Positions 40,799 through 50,373 are shown, numbered from the stretch's first letter. The stretch is DNA of 64,000 nt from Tenebrionibacter intestinalis (GCF_016632365.1 NZ_JAEPBH010000003.1:405-64404); one strand, 5' to 3'. Made by a program: numbers and translations. The notes: a model not told the origin generated them from the letters alone.

Positions 40799-40813
40799 TT
40801 CGTATAAAAACAT
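40799..40813. promoter_or_regulatory. Possible GlpR operator in the glpT promoter
   Basis: TTCGTATAAAAACAT keeps both outer half-sites (TTCG and AACAT) of the GlpR consensus. It lies 21 bp before the glpT start, overlapping a TATAAA that could be the -10 box. Confidence 0.45.
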
Positions 40814-40834
40814 AAACATAGCCACGGAGGCTGC

Positions 40835-42184
40835 ATGTTAAGTATTTTTAAACCCGCTGCACATAAGGCGAGGTTACCGTCTGAAAAGATAGATCCGGTC
40901 TATCGTCGCCTGCGTTGGCAGATTTTTGCAGGGATATTTTTTGGCTATGCGGCATATTATCTGGTGCGTAAAAACTTTACGCTGGCAATGCCCTATCTGG
41001 TGGAGCAGGGTTTTTCGCGCGGCGATCTGGGCTTTGCGCTTTCCGGTATCTCTATCGCCTATGGTTTTTCCAAATTTATTATGGGATCGGTATCGGATCG
41101 TTCGAATCCGCGCATTTTTTTGCCTGCGGGGCTGATCCTGGCTGCGCTGGTTATGCTGCTTATGGGTTTCGTGCCCTGGGCGACCTCCAGCATTATGGTG
41201 ATGTTTGGGCTGTTGTTTCTGTGCGGTTGGTTTCAGGGTATGGGGTGGCCGCCGTGCGGGCGCACAATGGTGCACTGGTGGTCGCAAAAAGAACGCGGCG
41301 GCGTGGTTTCGGTGTGGAACTGCGCGCATAACGTAGGAGGAGGTATCCCGCCTTTGCTGTTTTTGTTGGGGATGGCCTGGTTCAACGACTGGCACGCTGC
41401 GCTGTATATGCCGGCCTTTGCTGCTATCGTCGTTGCGCTGTTCGCCTTCGCGATGATGCGCGATACGCCGCAGTCCTGCGGGCTGCCGTCGATTGAAGAA
41501 TACAAAAACGATTATCCCGACGACTACAGCGAGAAACATGAAAAAGAGTTAACGGCAAAGCAGATTTTCATGCAATACATTCTGCCCAACCGCCTTTTGT
41601 GGTACATCGCGGTAGCGAACGTGTTTGTCTACCTGCTGCGCTACGGTATTCTTGACTGGTCGCCGACGTATCTGAAAGAAGTGAAACATTTCGCGCTGGA
41701 TAAATCATCCTGGGCTTACTTTCTGTATGAGTACGCTGGCATTCCAGGAACGCTGCTGTGCGGCTGGATGTCGGATAAAGTGTTTAAAGGCAACCGCGGC
41801 GCGACCGGCGTTTTCTTTATGACGCTTGTGACTATTGCAACCGTGGTGTACTGGCTCAATCCGCCGGGAAATCCGTCGGTAGATATGGCCTGTATGATCG
41901 TTATTGGTTTTCTGATTTACGGCCCCGTAATGCTGATAGGGTTGCATGCGCTGGAACTGGCGCCAAAGAAAGCGGCGGGAACGGCGGCTGGCTTTACCGG
42001 GCTTTTCGGCTACCTGGGCGGCTCTGTCGCTGCGAGCGCGATTGTCGGTTATACCGTTGATTTCTTTGGCTGGGACGGCGGATTTATTGTAATGATCGGC
42101 GGCAGCGTGCTGGCCGTTATTCTGTTGCTGATAGTGATGGTCGGCGAGCATAAGCATCATCGCCAGGCTGCGGCGAAATTATAA
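40835..42184 (+). CDS. glpT: Glycerol-3-phosphate:phosphate antiporter GlpT
   Basis: Inner-membrane MFS organophosphate antiporter; it also admits fosfomycin, so its loss confers resistance. The N-terminus MLSIFKPA and the conserved Arg45 in AYYLVRKNF are present, as are [13 protein letters not shown] and [15 protein letters not shown] in the second half. Length 449, near the 452 of E. coli, with a divergent tail. In E. coli glpT is followed by glpQ and is divergent from glpABC; neither is next to it here. A GGAGG ribosome site is present. Confidence 0.97.
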   Translation: MLSIFKPAAHKARLPSEKIDPVYRRLRWQIFAGIFFGYAAYYLVRKNFTLAMPYLVEQGFSRGDLGFALSGISIAYGFSKFIMGSVSDRSNPRIFLPAGLILAALVMLLMGFVPWATSSIMVMFGLLFLCGWFQGMGWPPCGRTMVHWWSQKERGGVVSVWNCAHNVGGGIPPLLFLLGMAWFNDWHAALYMPAFAAIVVALFAFAMMRDTPQSCGLPSIEEYKNDYPDDYSEKHEKELTAKQIFMQYILPNRLLWYIAVANVFVYLLRYGILDWSPTYLKEVKHFALDKSSWAYFLYEYAGIPGTLLCGWMSDKVFKGNRGATGVFFMTLVTIATVVYWLNPPGNPSVDMACMIVIGFLIYGPVMLIGLHALELAPKKAAGTAAGFTGLFGYLGGSVAASAIVGYTVDFFGWDGGFIVMIGGSVLAVILLLIVMVGEHKHHRQAAAKL

Positions 42185-42191
42185 CTGTTGT

Positions 42192-42229
42192 GCCCGATAG
42201 CCGGCTTTCCCGGTCTGCTATCGGGCTTT
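42192..42229 (+). terminator. Intrinsic terminator of glpT
   Basis: GCCCGATAGC (42192-42201) pairs perfectly with GCTATCGGGC, followed by TTTATTA. It lies between glpT and the oppositely oriented importer operon. Confidence 0.85.
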
Positions 42230-42261
42230 ATTATCAGGCGTAAGGGGGTCAACCCCCCGTT

Positions 42262-43800
42262 TCACCTTTGTGTATCGCCTCGCGTTTTCTGACGGGGACG
42301 TATTTTGAAGAAATCTACCTGCCCTGCCATATTTTCAGGCACGGCTAAATCTGGTTTATAGAGCAGTACAGAGGTGTTCTGAAAAAGAGGGATAGTATAT
42401 CCCTGCGATACCTGCCAGCGGTCAAAAGTTTTGAATGCCGCTGCGCGCTGATGGAAGTCCGTTATCAGGGAGAGTTTTTGCAGCGCCGCCCTGAGATCGT
42501 CGCTTTTCCACAGGCTTAACGCGGCGTCCGGATTCAATAGCAGGCCGGAATAGGTAGCCGGATCGCCCGCTGCAGGGTTCCAGCCCTGTAACAACGGCCC
42601 GTCAAATTTATTACTATTTCGGTAACTTACCAGCATGGCTGGCGTTACGATTTGTAACCGCGCATCGATACCCACTTCTTTCCACATATACGCGATGGCG
42701 CTGGCTATCTCAAGGTCGCCGGGTAACATGCCTTTGGTCGTGTAAAAGTTTAACTTTAAAGGCTTATGGCGGGAATAACCGGCCTGTTTGAGCAAATGTG
42801 CCGCTTTTTGCCGATCCCAGGCAAACGTAAACCCGGGATCGTAACCAGGCATATTTTTTCCCGCCGGGGTGGAGACAGGTAAGGCATGCCCCTGGAAAAC
42901 AGCTTTTGAAATAAGCGGCTTGTTAATAGCATGGTGCATAGCCAGCCTGACCCGGCGGTCCTGCAACGCGCCTTTATTAACCATTTGCAGCAGCGTAATG
43001 CCGGTTGTGGGTTGAAAATACGGCGTCAGATTTCCCTTTGTTGCGACGCTTTGCGCATCCCGCGTAGTGAAGTCGAGGCTTAAATCAATGTGCCCGGCCT
43101 CCAGCATAGCAAGCCGCGATAATTTATCGGGCACGATAAGAAACGTTATTCGCTCAAAGCCCGGTCTGCCTCGCCAGTAAAAAGGATTTGCCTCAAGCGT
43201 AATATGCATGCCGGGTTGATAGTCAATGAGTCGATAGGGCCCGGAACCGACGGGTTTGGCGCGAAACTGCTGCGGGCCGACTTTTTGGTAATATTCCTGT
43301 GGAACAACGTATGAGGGTATATCCACCATCATTGACAGCGCCGTGGCCATAGGGCGGGTAAAATGCACAACCGCCGTGAATGCGTCGGGCGTCTCGATGC
43401 GTTCGATATTGCCCCAGATGCCTGAAAGAAGTGTGCCGGGCAAAAGCCGCGCGCGCTCCAGAAATGAAAAAGCAAAGTCTCGGGCGCTAAACGGCTGACC
43501 GTTATGAAAAAGAACATCGTTCCTGAAATGCAGTTTCAGTATGGTGTTAAAACGATCAAGCCAGCGAAAGCGGGTGATAAGCGCCGGTACGATATCCAGC
43601 GAGGGTGAAAGGCCAAGCGGCTGATCGTATACGCATTTCAGTATGGGTGATTGTATCGGCGTACCTCTGGCCGGATCCCGGCTTAAAACATCGACAGGCC
43701 AGGCCACGGTTAACGTTTTCTCCCGCCTGCTGCTGATGCCTGTTGCGGGCATCAACAGTAGCGTAGACAGACAGAGAAAATGGCGGCGTGAAATAGGCAT
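42262..43800 (-). CDS. ABC transporter substrate-binding protein, peptide/opine/nickel family
   Basis: A 512-residue SBP_bac_5 (DppA/OppA-type) periplasmic protein. The N-terminus ISRRHFLCLSTLLLMP matches a twin-arginine (Tat) motif followed by a hydrophobic stretch, with cleavage likely around residue 23. Family blocks are visible: LKLHFRNDVLFHNGQPFSARDF, KPVGSGPYRLIDYQPG and the DRRVRLAMHHAINK helix. It probably captures the substrate after it crosses the outer membrane and delivers it to the permeases encoded upstream. It is the last gene of the leftward operon, one nt after the ATPase stop. Ligand unknown. Confidence 0.88.
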   Translation of the reverse strand: MPISRRHFLCLSTLLLMPATGISSRREKTLTVAWPVDVLSRDPARGTPIQSPILKCVYDQPLGLSPSLDIVPALITRFRWLDRFNTILKLHFRNDVLFHNGQPFSARDFAFSFLERARLLPGTLLSGIWGNIERIETPDAFTAVVHFTRPMATALSMMVDIPSYVVPQEYYQKVGPQQFRAKPVGSGPYRLIDYQPGMHITLEANPFYWRGRPGFERITFLIVPDKLSRLAMLEAGHIDLSLDFTTRDAQSVATKGNLTPYFQPTTGITLLQMVNKGALQDRRVRLAMHHAINKPLISKAVFQGHALPVSTPAGKNMPGYDPGFTFAWDRQKAAHLLKQAGYSRHKPLKLNFYTTKGMLPGDLEIASAIAYMWKEVGIDARLQIVTPAMLVSYRNSNKFDGPLLQGWNPAAGDPATYSGLLLNPDAALSLWKSDDLRAALQKLSLITDFHQRAAAFKTFDRWQVSQGYTIPLFQNTSVLLYKPDLAVPENMAGQVDFFKIRPRQKTRGDTQR

Positions 43801-45648
43801 TTAATTCTCCTTATGCCACAGGCTGTGCTGAAGCAACCGGCGGGTGAAAGGGGTTTGCGGATGACGGAATATCGCCTCGCTGTCGCCCGTTTCGATTATC
43901 TTTCCCCGATCCAGTACGATTACCCTGTCGCACAGATGATGAACAATCTGCAAATCGTGTGAGATAAAAAGCAGAGCGATGCCGTAGCGCGCTTTAAGAT
44001 CCCGCAGCAGATTCAATATCCTGGCTTGCACTGATACATCCAGCCCGGAAGTAATTTCATCAGCGATTAACAATTGCGGCATTGTGCAGATGGCCCTGCC
44101 AATATTGATGCGCTGGCGCTGGCCGCCCGATAGCTGATGAGGAAAACGTTGCAGCAATACAGGGTCCAGCTCCAGCAGCGCCAGAAGTTCACGCGCGCGC
44201 AGCGTTCGGGTTTGCGTATCCGCTGCGCTGTACTCCATGCGTTGCGTCAGCAAGCTTTCGACCGTGCGGTGGGGATTTAGCGCCTGGTTGTAATCCTGCA
44301 AAATAATCTGTATCGCTTGCGTTCTGCGCTTTTTATCCTGCCTGCTTTGGCTTACCGCCTGCTGATTTAACAGGATACTGCCGCAGTCGGCGGCTTCTAT
44401 TCCTGCTATAACCTTTGCCAGGGTGGACTTGCCGCTTCCGCTAACGCCTGTTATGCCGATAAATTCGCCGGGAAAAACGCTGAAATTAATATTGTCCAGC
44501 GCCGACGCGGCCGTGGAAGTAAACGCGTCGCCATTTTTATAGCTTTTGGCGATATTTTTTAGCTGTAAAACGGCAGAGGTATGAGGCGTTGCGGCGATAG
44601 ACGCAGCCTCAGGTTTGGTCTGCTTTAATGGCTCAGGCCAGGGATAGTGACAGCGTACCTGACGCGATAGCGTGGCTTCATCATATCCTGCGCAGGTTGT
44701 TTTCATTGCGTTAATAAGACACTGCGGGCGGCAGTAATGGCAGCGAGGAGAGAAACGACAGGACAGGGCGTTCAGTATGTTCACCGCCGCAGGCGCGCCT
44801 TTAAGCGTTTGTAGCCGCAGGCCCGCATGTTGCTGGGGTTGCGCCTGTAAAAGGGCAAGCGTATAGGGATGAGCGGGCCTGCGCAGTATGTGTTTCGCGA
44901 CGCCTTGCTCAACGATTTCGCCCCCGTACATGACCAGCAGCTTTTCACAATAACGCGAAACAAAAGCAAGGTTATGCGTGACAAAAATAACGCTGGTGCC
45001 CGTTTGCCTTTGTATTTTCTGGATTAACCTGATGACGTGCGCCTGGCTGATATTATCAAGCGCGCTGGTGGCTTCATCGCAAACAACAAGGACCGGGTTG
45101 GTAATAAAAGCCAGCGCGATGACAATGCGTTGGCACATTCCTCCTGAAATCTGATGGGGGTAGCGCGCCAGAAGCTCGCGGGCATCAGCCAGGTTCACCT
45201 CCTGCAGCATAGCGATAGCGCGTTCGTTCGCCTGCTTTTTACCGATACCAAGGCGCGCGAGCTGTTCGCGAAAATGGCGGCCAATGGTGTAAAGAGGATT
45301 AAGAGCGTTAATGGGATCCTGTGGAATAAACGTTAATTCCACACCAGCCTGCAGTTGCCGGCTTGTTTGCCCATCGCTGTTATACCAGGCAAACGTCCCG
45401 CCTGTATGGATAAAGCCGTCGGGTAACTGGTTTGCCAGCGTGCGAAGCAAAAGGCTTTTTCCCGCGCCCGATTCACCAATGATACCGAGCGTTTCGCCGG
45501 CGGGTAACGAGAAATGAATCTTATTGAGCAGTGTATAAAGTGTGCCATTCATACGATAGCCGATACAAACATTATCGGCGCCCAGCCATCCGGGGCGGTC
45601 TGGGTTATGTGAGACGCTAATGTCTTTCATAAGGTACCTGCTAATCAT
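43801..45648 (-). CDS. Double ABC ATPase of a peptide-type importer
   Basis: A 615-residue fusion of two ABC ATPase domains (DppD-like plus DppF-like). Walker A motifs are GESGAGKS at 58-65 and GVSGSGKS at about 401-408. Signature motifs are ISGGMCQR (first) and LSGGQRQR (second). Between them, at about 296-332, a Cys-rich segment (CRFSPRCHYCRPQC) is the oligopeptide-transporter C-terminal motif. The ATG at 45648 overlaps the permease stop (ATGA). A second ATG at 45630 has AGCAGG upstream and may be the real start. Confidence 0.92.
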   Translation of the reverse strand: MISRYLMKDISVSHNPDRPGWLGADNVCIGYRMNGTLYTLLNKIHFSLPAGETLGIIGESGAGKSLLLRTLANQLPDGFIHTGGTFAWYNSDGQTSRQLQAGVELTFIPQDPINALNPLYTIGRHFREQLARLGIGKKQANERAIAMLQEVNLADARELLARYPHQISGGMCQRIVIALAFITNPVLVVCDEATSALDNISQAHVIRLIQKIQRQTGTSVIFVTHNLAFVSRYCEKLLVMYGGEIVEQGVAKHILRRPAHPYTLALLQAQPQQHAGLRLQTLKGAPAAVNILNALSCRFSPRCHYCRPQCLINAMKTTCAGYDEATLSRQVRCHYPWPEPLKQTKPEAASIAATPHTSAVLQLKNIAKSYKNGDAFTSTAASALDNINFSVFPGEFIGITGVSGSGKSTLAKVIAGIEAADCGSILLNQQAVSQSRQDKKRRTQAIQIILQDYNQALNPHRTVESLLTQRMEYSAADTQTRTLRARELLALLELDPVLLQRFPHQLSGGQRQRINIGRAICTMPQLLIADEITSGLDVSVQARILNLLRDLKARYGIALLFISHDLQIVHHLCDRVIVLDRGKIIETGDSEAIFRHPQTPFTRRLLQHSLWHKEN

Positions 45649-46483
45649 TTGCCGGGTTTTGGCTAAAGCCGTCGCTAAATAAGGTACAAATCAGCACGAA
45701 ACTGATAATGCACAGCGCGGGTTGAATAAATACCCAGGGGGCGCTGTAGGCATAATCCAGGCCCTGGGCGAGTAATGCGCCCCATGAAGGGTTTTCGGGA
45801 TTAACCGAAACGCCAATAAAGGAGACAGTGCTTTCCACGACCACGGCGACGGCCATTTCGATGCTAAATAACATCACAATGTCCTTGAGTAAGTGGGGAA
45901 AGATATCGTTGATAATAATTTGCCGATGCGTGGCGCCCAGAGCGCGCGCCACAATAATGAATTGCCGGGCGTTGAGTTGGCTGACCTTACTATGGATAAC
46001 GCGGCAAAAACGCGTCCAGTCAATCAGAACAATTGCGATAACCATGCTGGCGATACCGGGAGATAAAACAATAACGATAAGTAAAGACAGCACGACGGCG
46101 GGAAAGGACATCCATAATTCGATAGAAGCCAGAACGATTTTTTCCGTCCGCCCCCTGAAATAGCCGGCTAAAATGCCGGGCGTAATTCCCACTATTGCGC
46201 AGCCTGCCGCTGCTGGCAGCGCGATTTCAATTGCCGTACGGGTGGCGTAAAGCAGCCGGGATAATATGCATTCACCAAGAATGGTGGTGCCCAGAGGATA
46301 ACGCCAGGTTCCTTCACGCTCCCAGACCGGCGGTATTAACGCAGCCTGTAAGTTTTGCGCATTTGGCGGATGCGGGCTGAGCCAGGGGGCCAGTAAAGCT
46401 ATTGCGATGATAAATAATAGTAAGCTAACCGCCAGTATGATTCTTTTATTACTCAATAACGACAAACCGGTAAAAATGCCCAT
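45641..46483 (-). CDS. ABC transporter permease, DppC type
   Basis: A 280-residue inner-membrane permease with an N-terminal helix followed by a proline-rich periplasmic segment (APWLSPHPPNAQNL), then the BPD_transp_1 core of five helices. The EAA loop region is VARALGATHRQIIINDIFPHL. The conserved NPENPSWGALLAQGLDYAYSAPW block near the end is typical of DppC/OppC. It begins one nt after the stop of the DppB-type permease. Confidence 0.93.
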   Translation of the reverse strand: MGIFTGLSLLSNKRIILAVSLLLFIIAIALLAPWLSPHPPNAQNLQAALIPPVWEREGTWRYPLGTTILGECILSRLLYATRTAIEIALPAAAGCAIVGITPGILAGYFRGRTEKIVLASIELWMSFPAVVLSLLIVIVLSPGIASMVIAIVLIDWTRFCRVIHSKVSQLNARQFIIVARALGATHRQIIINDIFPHLLKDIVMLFSIEMAVAVVVESTVSFIGVSVNPENPSWGALLAQGLDYAYSAPWVFIQPALCIISFVLICTLFSDGFSQNPAND

Positions 46484-46484
46484 G

Positions 46485-47510
46485 TTACTGCTTCCGTGAA
46501 TAGGGGGTGAGAAAATACAGAAGAAGGTGAGTTACCGCCTGAATAAAGATAACGGCAATGGCATAACACAGCGCAATACCCTGAATTAAGGGCAAATCCT
46601 GAGTGGCAATAGCTTTGAGCATCATCATTCCGCTGCCTGGCAGCCCAAAGATATTCTCAACCAGAAGCGTTCCGCCCACTAACATGCTGGCCTGGACGCT
46701 GATAAGCGCAATGACGGGAGGCAGCGCATTAGGTAATGCGTGAAAAAGCAGGATGCGTGTCGTGCTTATACCGCGTAATTTTGCATAGCTTATGTAGTCA
46801 TGCTGGAAAACGGCGCTGAGCTGGTTAAAGGTGTTTTTTACGATAACGGGTATTAGCGTCAATGACAGCGCATAACAGGGCAGTATGAAGTGCAACAGGC
46901 TGTTGAACCAGATTTCGGGGCGGTTGCTGGTAATGATTTTATTAATAAGCGGGGTATTTCCGCTATCAAGCGTCATGCCAGGAGAAACTAACCCAAAAAA
47001 TGGGAAAAAGTTAGCATAGATACCTAAAAAAAAGATAAGCAGTAAAGCCCATAAAAACGCGGGTATGGAGATGCACAGATTATTTATTGTATCAATAAAA
47101 ATGATGACGCATTTTCTACGTAGCAGAAAAGCGATCAGCGCAATAAATATGCCGTGGATAATAGCCGATAACAGCGCCATAAAAATAAGTATAGCGGTAA
47201 CGGGTAGCGTCTCGCGAAGGGTATCGGCAACAGGTTTTCCCGTTTGTATGGCGTTTCCGATATCGCCATGCAACAAATTGCGTAGCCAGATACCATATTG
47301 CGGCAATAGAGGTTTATCCAGTAAAAGGTATTGTTTTAATTTAGCGATATCCTCCGTTGTCGCTGTTGGGGATTGTGCCATCGCAGTGGGATCCAGCGGC
47401 ATAAGCCGTAACAGAGAAAAAAGTAAAAACGTCACGGCGATTGTAATCAAGAAATATTTGATTAATTGCCAGAGGGTTAATTGCAAATAGCGATAAAAAT
47501 AGTAGCGCAT
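46485..47510 (-). CDS. ABC transporter permease, DppB type
   Basis: First gene of the leftward importer operon, 341 residues. Its features are an N-terminal transmembrane helix, a periplasmic loop with LDKPLLPQYGIWLRNLLHGDIG, and five further helices. The EAA-type loop is SYAKLRGISTTRILLFHALPNALPP. FGLPGSGMMMLKAI is the family's C-terminal motif. Base composition is visibly more AT-rich than the backbone. A 289-bp region separates it from the divergent Tsx-like gene. Confidence 0.93.
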   Translation of the reverse strand: MRYYFYRYLQLTLWQLIKYFLITIAVTFLLFSLLRLMPLDPTAMAQSPTATTEDIAKLKQYLLLDKPLLPQYGIWLRNLLHGDIGNAIQTGKPVADTLRETLPVTAILIFMALLSAIIHGIFIALIAFLLRRKCVIIFIDTINNLCISIPAFLWALLLIFFLGIYANFFPFFGLVSPGMTLDSGNTPLINKIITSNRPEIWFNSLLHFILPCYALSLTLIPVIVKNTFNQLSAVFQHDYISYAKLRGISTTRILLFHALPNALPPVIALISVQASMLVGGTLLVENIFGLPGSGMMMLKAIATQDLPLIQGIALCYAIAVIFIQAVTHLLLYFLTPYSRKQ

Positions 47511-47799
47511 AGTTATTATTTCACCATTGGCAGTTTGTGAATACGGATTATTTGTACATATTCTTTTTCTAAAAATATGCGTTTGTATTTAGCGTTGCTG
47601 CAATAAATCAGAGAATAGGCATAGGTGTCTTTTTTGTATAGTCAAATAATTGTGCGCAATAATCCAATTTGTTTTTTCCAGGGTTGAATATGATTAAGAG
47701 AATAAAGTGGTGGCAACGATCGGGCGTTTTTTAACGCTTCCTGATGGTGACGGATGTTTTCTTTTATGGCGAGCATCGAAATAATTTGAGGGGACAGGT
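47511..47799. promoter_or_regulatory. Divergent control region of the importer and channel-monooxygenase operons
   Basis: 289 AT-rich bp between two divergent operons, the expected place for both promoters and the AraC-family operator. A 14-codon ORF (ATG 47690 to TAA 47734, AGGG 7 nt upstream) with two adjacent Trp codons lies before the Tsx-like gene, and the GCGTT/AACGC hairpin overlaps its end. Promoter hexamers could not be assigned with confidence. Confidence 0.45.
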
Positions 47800-48600
47800 A
47801 TGAACGTATGGATCTTTAAAAATAAATTTTTTTCATATTGCTTATATGTGATTTTCCTGATGGCCTTTACAGAAGCCGCTGGGGCGGCTTCACGACCGTT
47901 TGTCAATTTTCAGTCGCTGGACGGTTCACTTTATTTCTTTGATCATAACAGGGTTGATCCACGTCGCACTTTTTCAACCGCTGTGGATGCGTGGGGAGAT
48001 TATAGTATTGGCGATCTTTATGCCTATGGCACATGGCAGACGGCGTTAAACAATGACTATCAGGGAGCTAAAAGTTCCTATTATTATAAGTTCATACCGC
48101 GTTTAAGTCTGGGAAAAAATATCGATAAAGATATTTCATGGGGGATATTTAAAGTTACCTCGTTGGCGCTTTGGGTTTCAAGAACCCGCGGGCAGGGAGC
48201 CAGTTATTTTCCAGGCCTGGCAATGGACTGGCAGCTTCCGGGCCTGGACTGGTTTAGAACGATTTATTATTTTGAACATAATGATAAAAAGGGGTGGAAC
48301 GATCAGAGGCTGCATCTCGATTTTGGCTCCGTCTTTTCTACAGATATCGGCGATTTCCGCATTGCCGGCACCTATGATATGACGTTTGGCCAGGGAAGAA
48401 ACCCGGTGATGATCGATTTTAAACCGGAGCTTCACTATGATTTAGGTAAAAGTCTGGGTTATGCCCCCCGTCACTTATGGATTGGCGCCGTGATTAATCC
48501 TGTTAAGAATAAATATAAAATACAGGATACGCCTGCCTTCAGAACCAATCAGTTCCGATATGGATTTATGGTGAGATACAGTTTTTCGATAGTGAAATAA
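47800..48600 (+). CDS. Tsx-like outer-membrane channel
   Basis: A 266-residue protein with a signal peptide (charged MNVWIFKNK, hydrophobic core to about residue 24, cleavage near AAGAAS at 26-31). A beta-rich body shows the nucleoside-specific channel (Tsx/OmpK) pattern: FVNFQSLDGSLYFFDHN, DLYAYGTWQTAL, FEHNDKKGWNDQRLHLDFG and a terminal RYGFMVRYSFSIVK. The C-terminal residue is Lys rather than the usual aromatic. It probably admits the pathway substrate to the periplasm. GAGGGGA upstream is a good ribosome site. Heads the rightward operon. Confidence 0.82.
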   Translation: MNVWIFKNKFFSYCLYVIFLMAFTEAAGAASRPFVNFQSLDGSLYFFDHNRVDPRRTFSTAVDAWGDYSIGDLYAYGTWQTALNNDYQGAKSSYYYKFIPRLSLGKNIDKDISWGIFKVTSLALWVSRTRGQGASYFPGLAMDWQLPGLDWFRTIYYFEHNDKKGWNDQRLHLDFGSVFSTDIGDFRIAGTYDMTFGQGRNPVMIDFKPELHYDLGKSLGYAPRHLWIGAVINPVKNKYKIQDTPAFRTNQFRYGFMVRYSFSIVK

Positions 48601-48641
48601 AAAGTAATCCACTTATTTATGTCTAAAACCGGAGAGATTTT

Positions 48642-49703
48642 ATGAATACTGAAAAAGAGTGTCAGTTTGGCGTTTTTCTGCCTGTTGCAAGCGGCGGGTG
48701 GATTATTTCTGAAAATACGCCGCCGCTGGATGCGTCCTGGCAACAAAATCGCGATGCTGCTGTATTAGCCGATGAGCTTGGCCTGGATTTTATTATGTCT
48801 ATGGGAAAATGGCGGGGGTTTGGCGGCAAAACCGACCACTGGGGGCGTTCGCTTGAATCGGTAACCTTAATGGCGGGAATTGCCGCCTGTACAAAGCGCG
48901 CCAGACTCATTGCTACGATGCATGCCGGGCTGCATAACCCTGCCGTGGCGGCAAAAATGATCGCGACGCTGGATGCGATTAGCGGCGGCCGGGCGGGGCT
49001 GAATGTTGTTTCCGGTTCGTACCGGGATGAATTTTCTCAAATGGGCGCGTGGGACGCATCGCTAAACCATGACGCTCGTTATGAAATGACGCAGGAGTGG
49101 ACGCAGGCAGTAACGCGTTTATGGACGCAGGAGCGTGTGACATTAAACGGCGAATTTTTTACGCTTGAAGATTGCGTCAGTGAGCCTAAGCCTGTCACGC
49201 AGCCGCGCCCCTGGTTAATTTGCGCAGGGCAGTCGGAAAGGGGGCTACGTTTTACTGTGCAGCACACTGATGCCTGCTTTATTGGGGGTAAAGACCTTAA
49301 TGCGATAAGAAATAATAGCCAGATGGCCCGCAGGCTCGCACGTGAATACGATACAACAACACGGGTATATTGCATGTGCTCGCTTATTATTGCCGCAACA
49401 GATAAGCAGGCGCAGGAAACAGAACAATACTACCGGGAAGGTATTGATACTGCGGGCGTTGAAGGAATAATGAAAAGTTATGGTATGGATATTAAAAGCG
49501 CCGCCAGCCTGGTCGCGCGCGCCAGCAGCGCGTTTATGAATCACACGATTGTCGGTAGTCCGCAAACCTGCGCCCGGCTGCTGGTTGAGTTGATTCGCTC
49601 CTGCGAACTTGATGGCGTGATGCTGACATTTCCTGAATATCGTGACGGTCTGGCGGTTTTCGGCCGGCAAATTATGCCGCAGGTAAAAGCCGCGTTGCGT
49701 TGA
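48642..49703 (+). CDS. RutA-like FMN-dependent monooxygenase (luciferase-like)
   Basis: A 353-residue bacterial-luciferase-like (LLM) flavin enzyme. The MGKWRGFGGKTDHWGRSLES segment, followed by TLMAGIAA, matches the remembered RutA block (LRGFGGKTEFWDHNLESFT). Further RutA-like features are DAISGGRAGLNVVSG, WLICAGQSERGLRF and the terminal EYRDGLAVFGRQIMP. RutA opens the uracil ring between N3 and C4 using reduced FMN and O2. This paralogue sits outside a rut operon, next to a RutB-like hydrolase, so it probably opens a different amide or lactam ring. No flavin reductase gene is nearby. Confidence 0.85.
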   Translation: MNTEKECQFGVFLPVASGGWIISENTPPLDASWQQNRDAAVLADELGLDFIMSMGKWRGFGGKTDHWGRSLESVTLMAGIAACTKRARLIATMHAGLHNPAVAAKMIATLDAISGGRAGLNVVSGSYRDEFSQMGAWDASLNHDARYEMTQEWTQAVTRLWTQERVTLNGEFFTLEDCVSEPKPVTQPRPWLICAGQSERGLRFTVQHTDACFIGGKDLNAIRNNSQMARRLAREYDTTTRVYCMCSLIIAATDKQAQETEQYYREGIDTAGVEGIMKSYGMDIKSAASLVARASSAFMNHTIVGSPQTCARLLVELIRSCELDGVMLTFPEYRDGLAVFGRQIMPQVKAALR

Positions 49704-49731
49704 GGTATCGGGGGAGGCGGGGGGAACAGAT

Positions 49732-50373
49732 ATGCGGGAATTACATAACTGGTTGAGACAGGAGCGATGCGCGCTCTGTATTATCGATGTTCAACAGGAC
49801 TTTGTGCCGCCTCTTTCTGTTCCAGGTGAGGCCTGCGAAGCGGTGCGGTCCGCTCTGGAGAACGTTTCTCGTCTTTATCAGGCGGCCCGTCAGGCCGATA
49901 TGTGTATTTTCTTTATTGGTCTACACACCAGCCCGGAGACGGACTCGCCGGTTTGGCGGAAATTTATGCGCAGGGCAGGGAAAGATCCCGGGCTAACCTC
50001 TCGTCTGTGTCGGGCGCATACCGCAGGCGCTACCTTTTACCCACTTAGCCCATCGCAAACTGATACGGTAATTTATAAGCATAAGTACAGTGCTTTTTTG
50101 GGAACGGATTTTAAACAACAGCTTATCAATAAAGGAATAACCGCGCTAATTATCTGCGGGTTAACAACGGAATGCTGTGTGGATACAACAGCGCGTGATG
50201 CTTTTCAGCTTGATTACTCCGTTTTTATTGTCAGTGATGGTTGCGCTTCTTACCGGCCGGATTTCCATGATGCTGCATTAAATATTTTATCTCACCATTT
50301 TGCTATTACCTGTACAACCGAGCAGGTTGTGTCATTTTTCCATAATTCAGGCAGGCAAAAAAATAAAAGTTAA
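49732..50373 (+). CDS. RutB-like cysteine hydrolase (isochorismatase superfamily)
   Basis: A 213-residue amidohydrolase with the family's catalytic triad visible as Asp19 in IIDVQQDF, Lys116 in YKHKYSAF and Cys149 in GLTTECCVDTTARDAF. RutB hydrolyses the ureido/carbamoyl product of RutA, and this gene lies 28 bp after the RutA-like gene, so the pair probably acts in sequence. Other family members are nicotinamidases, N-carbamoylsarcosine amidases and biuret hydrolases, so the exact bond is uncertain. It converges with the AraC gene. Confidence 0.85.
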   Translation: MRELHNWLRQERCALCIIDVQQDFVPPLSVPGEACEAVRSALENVSRLYQAARQADMCIFFIGLHTSPETDSPVWRKFMRRAGKDPGLTSRLCRAHTAGATFYPLSPSQTDTVIYKHKYSAFLGTDFKQQLINKGITALIICGLTTECCVDTTARDAFQLDYSVFIVSDGCASYRPDFHDAALNILSHHFAITCTTEQVVSFFHNSGRQKNKS

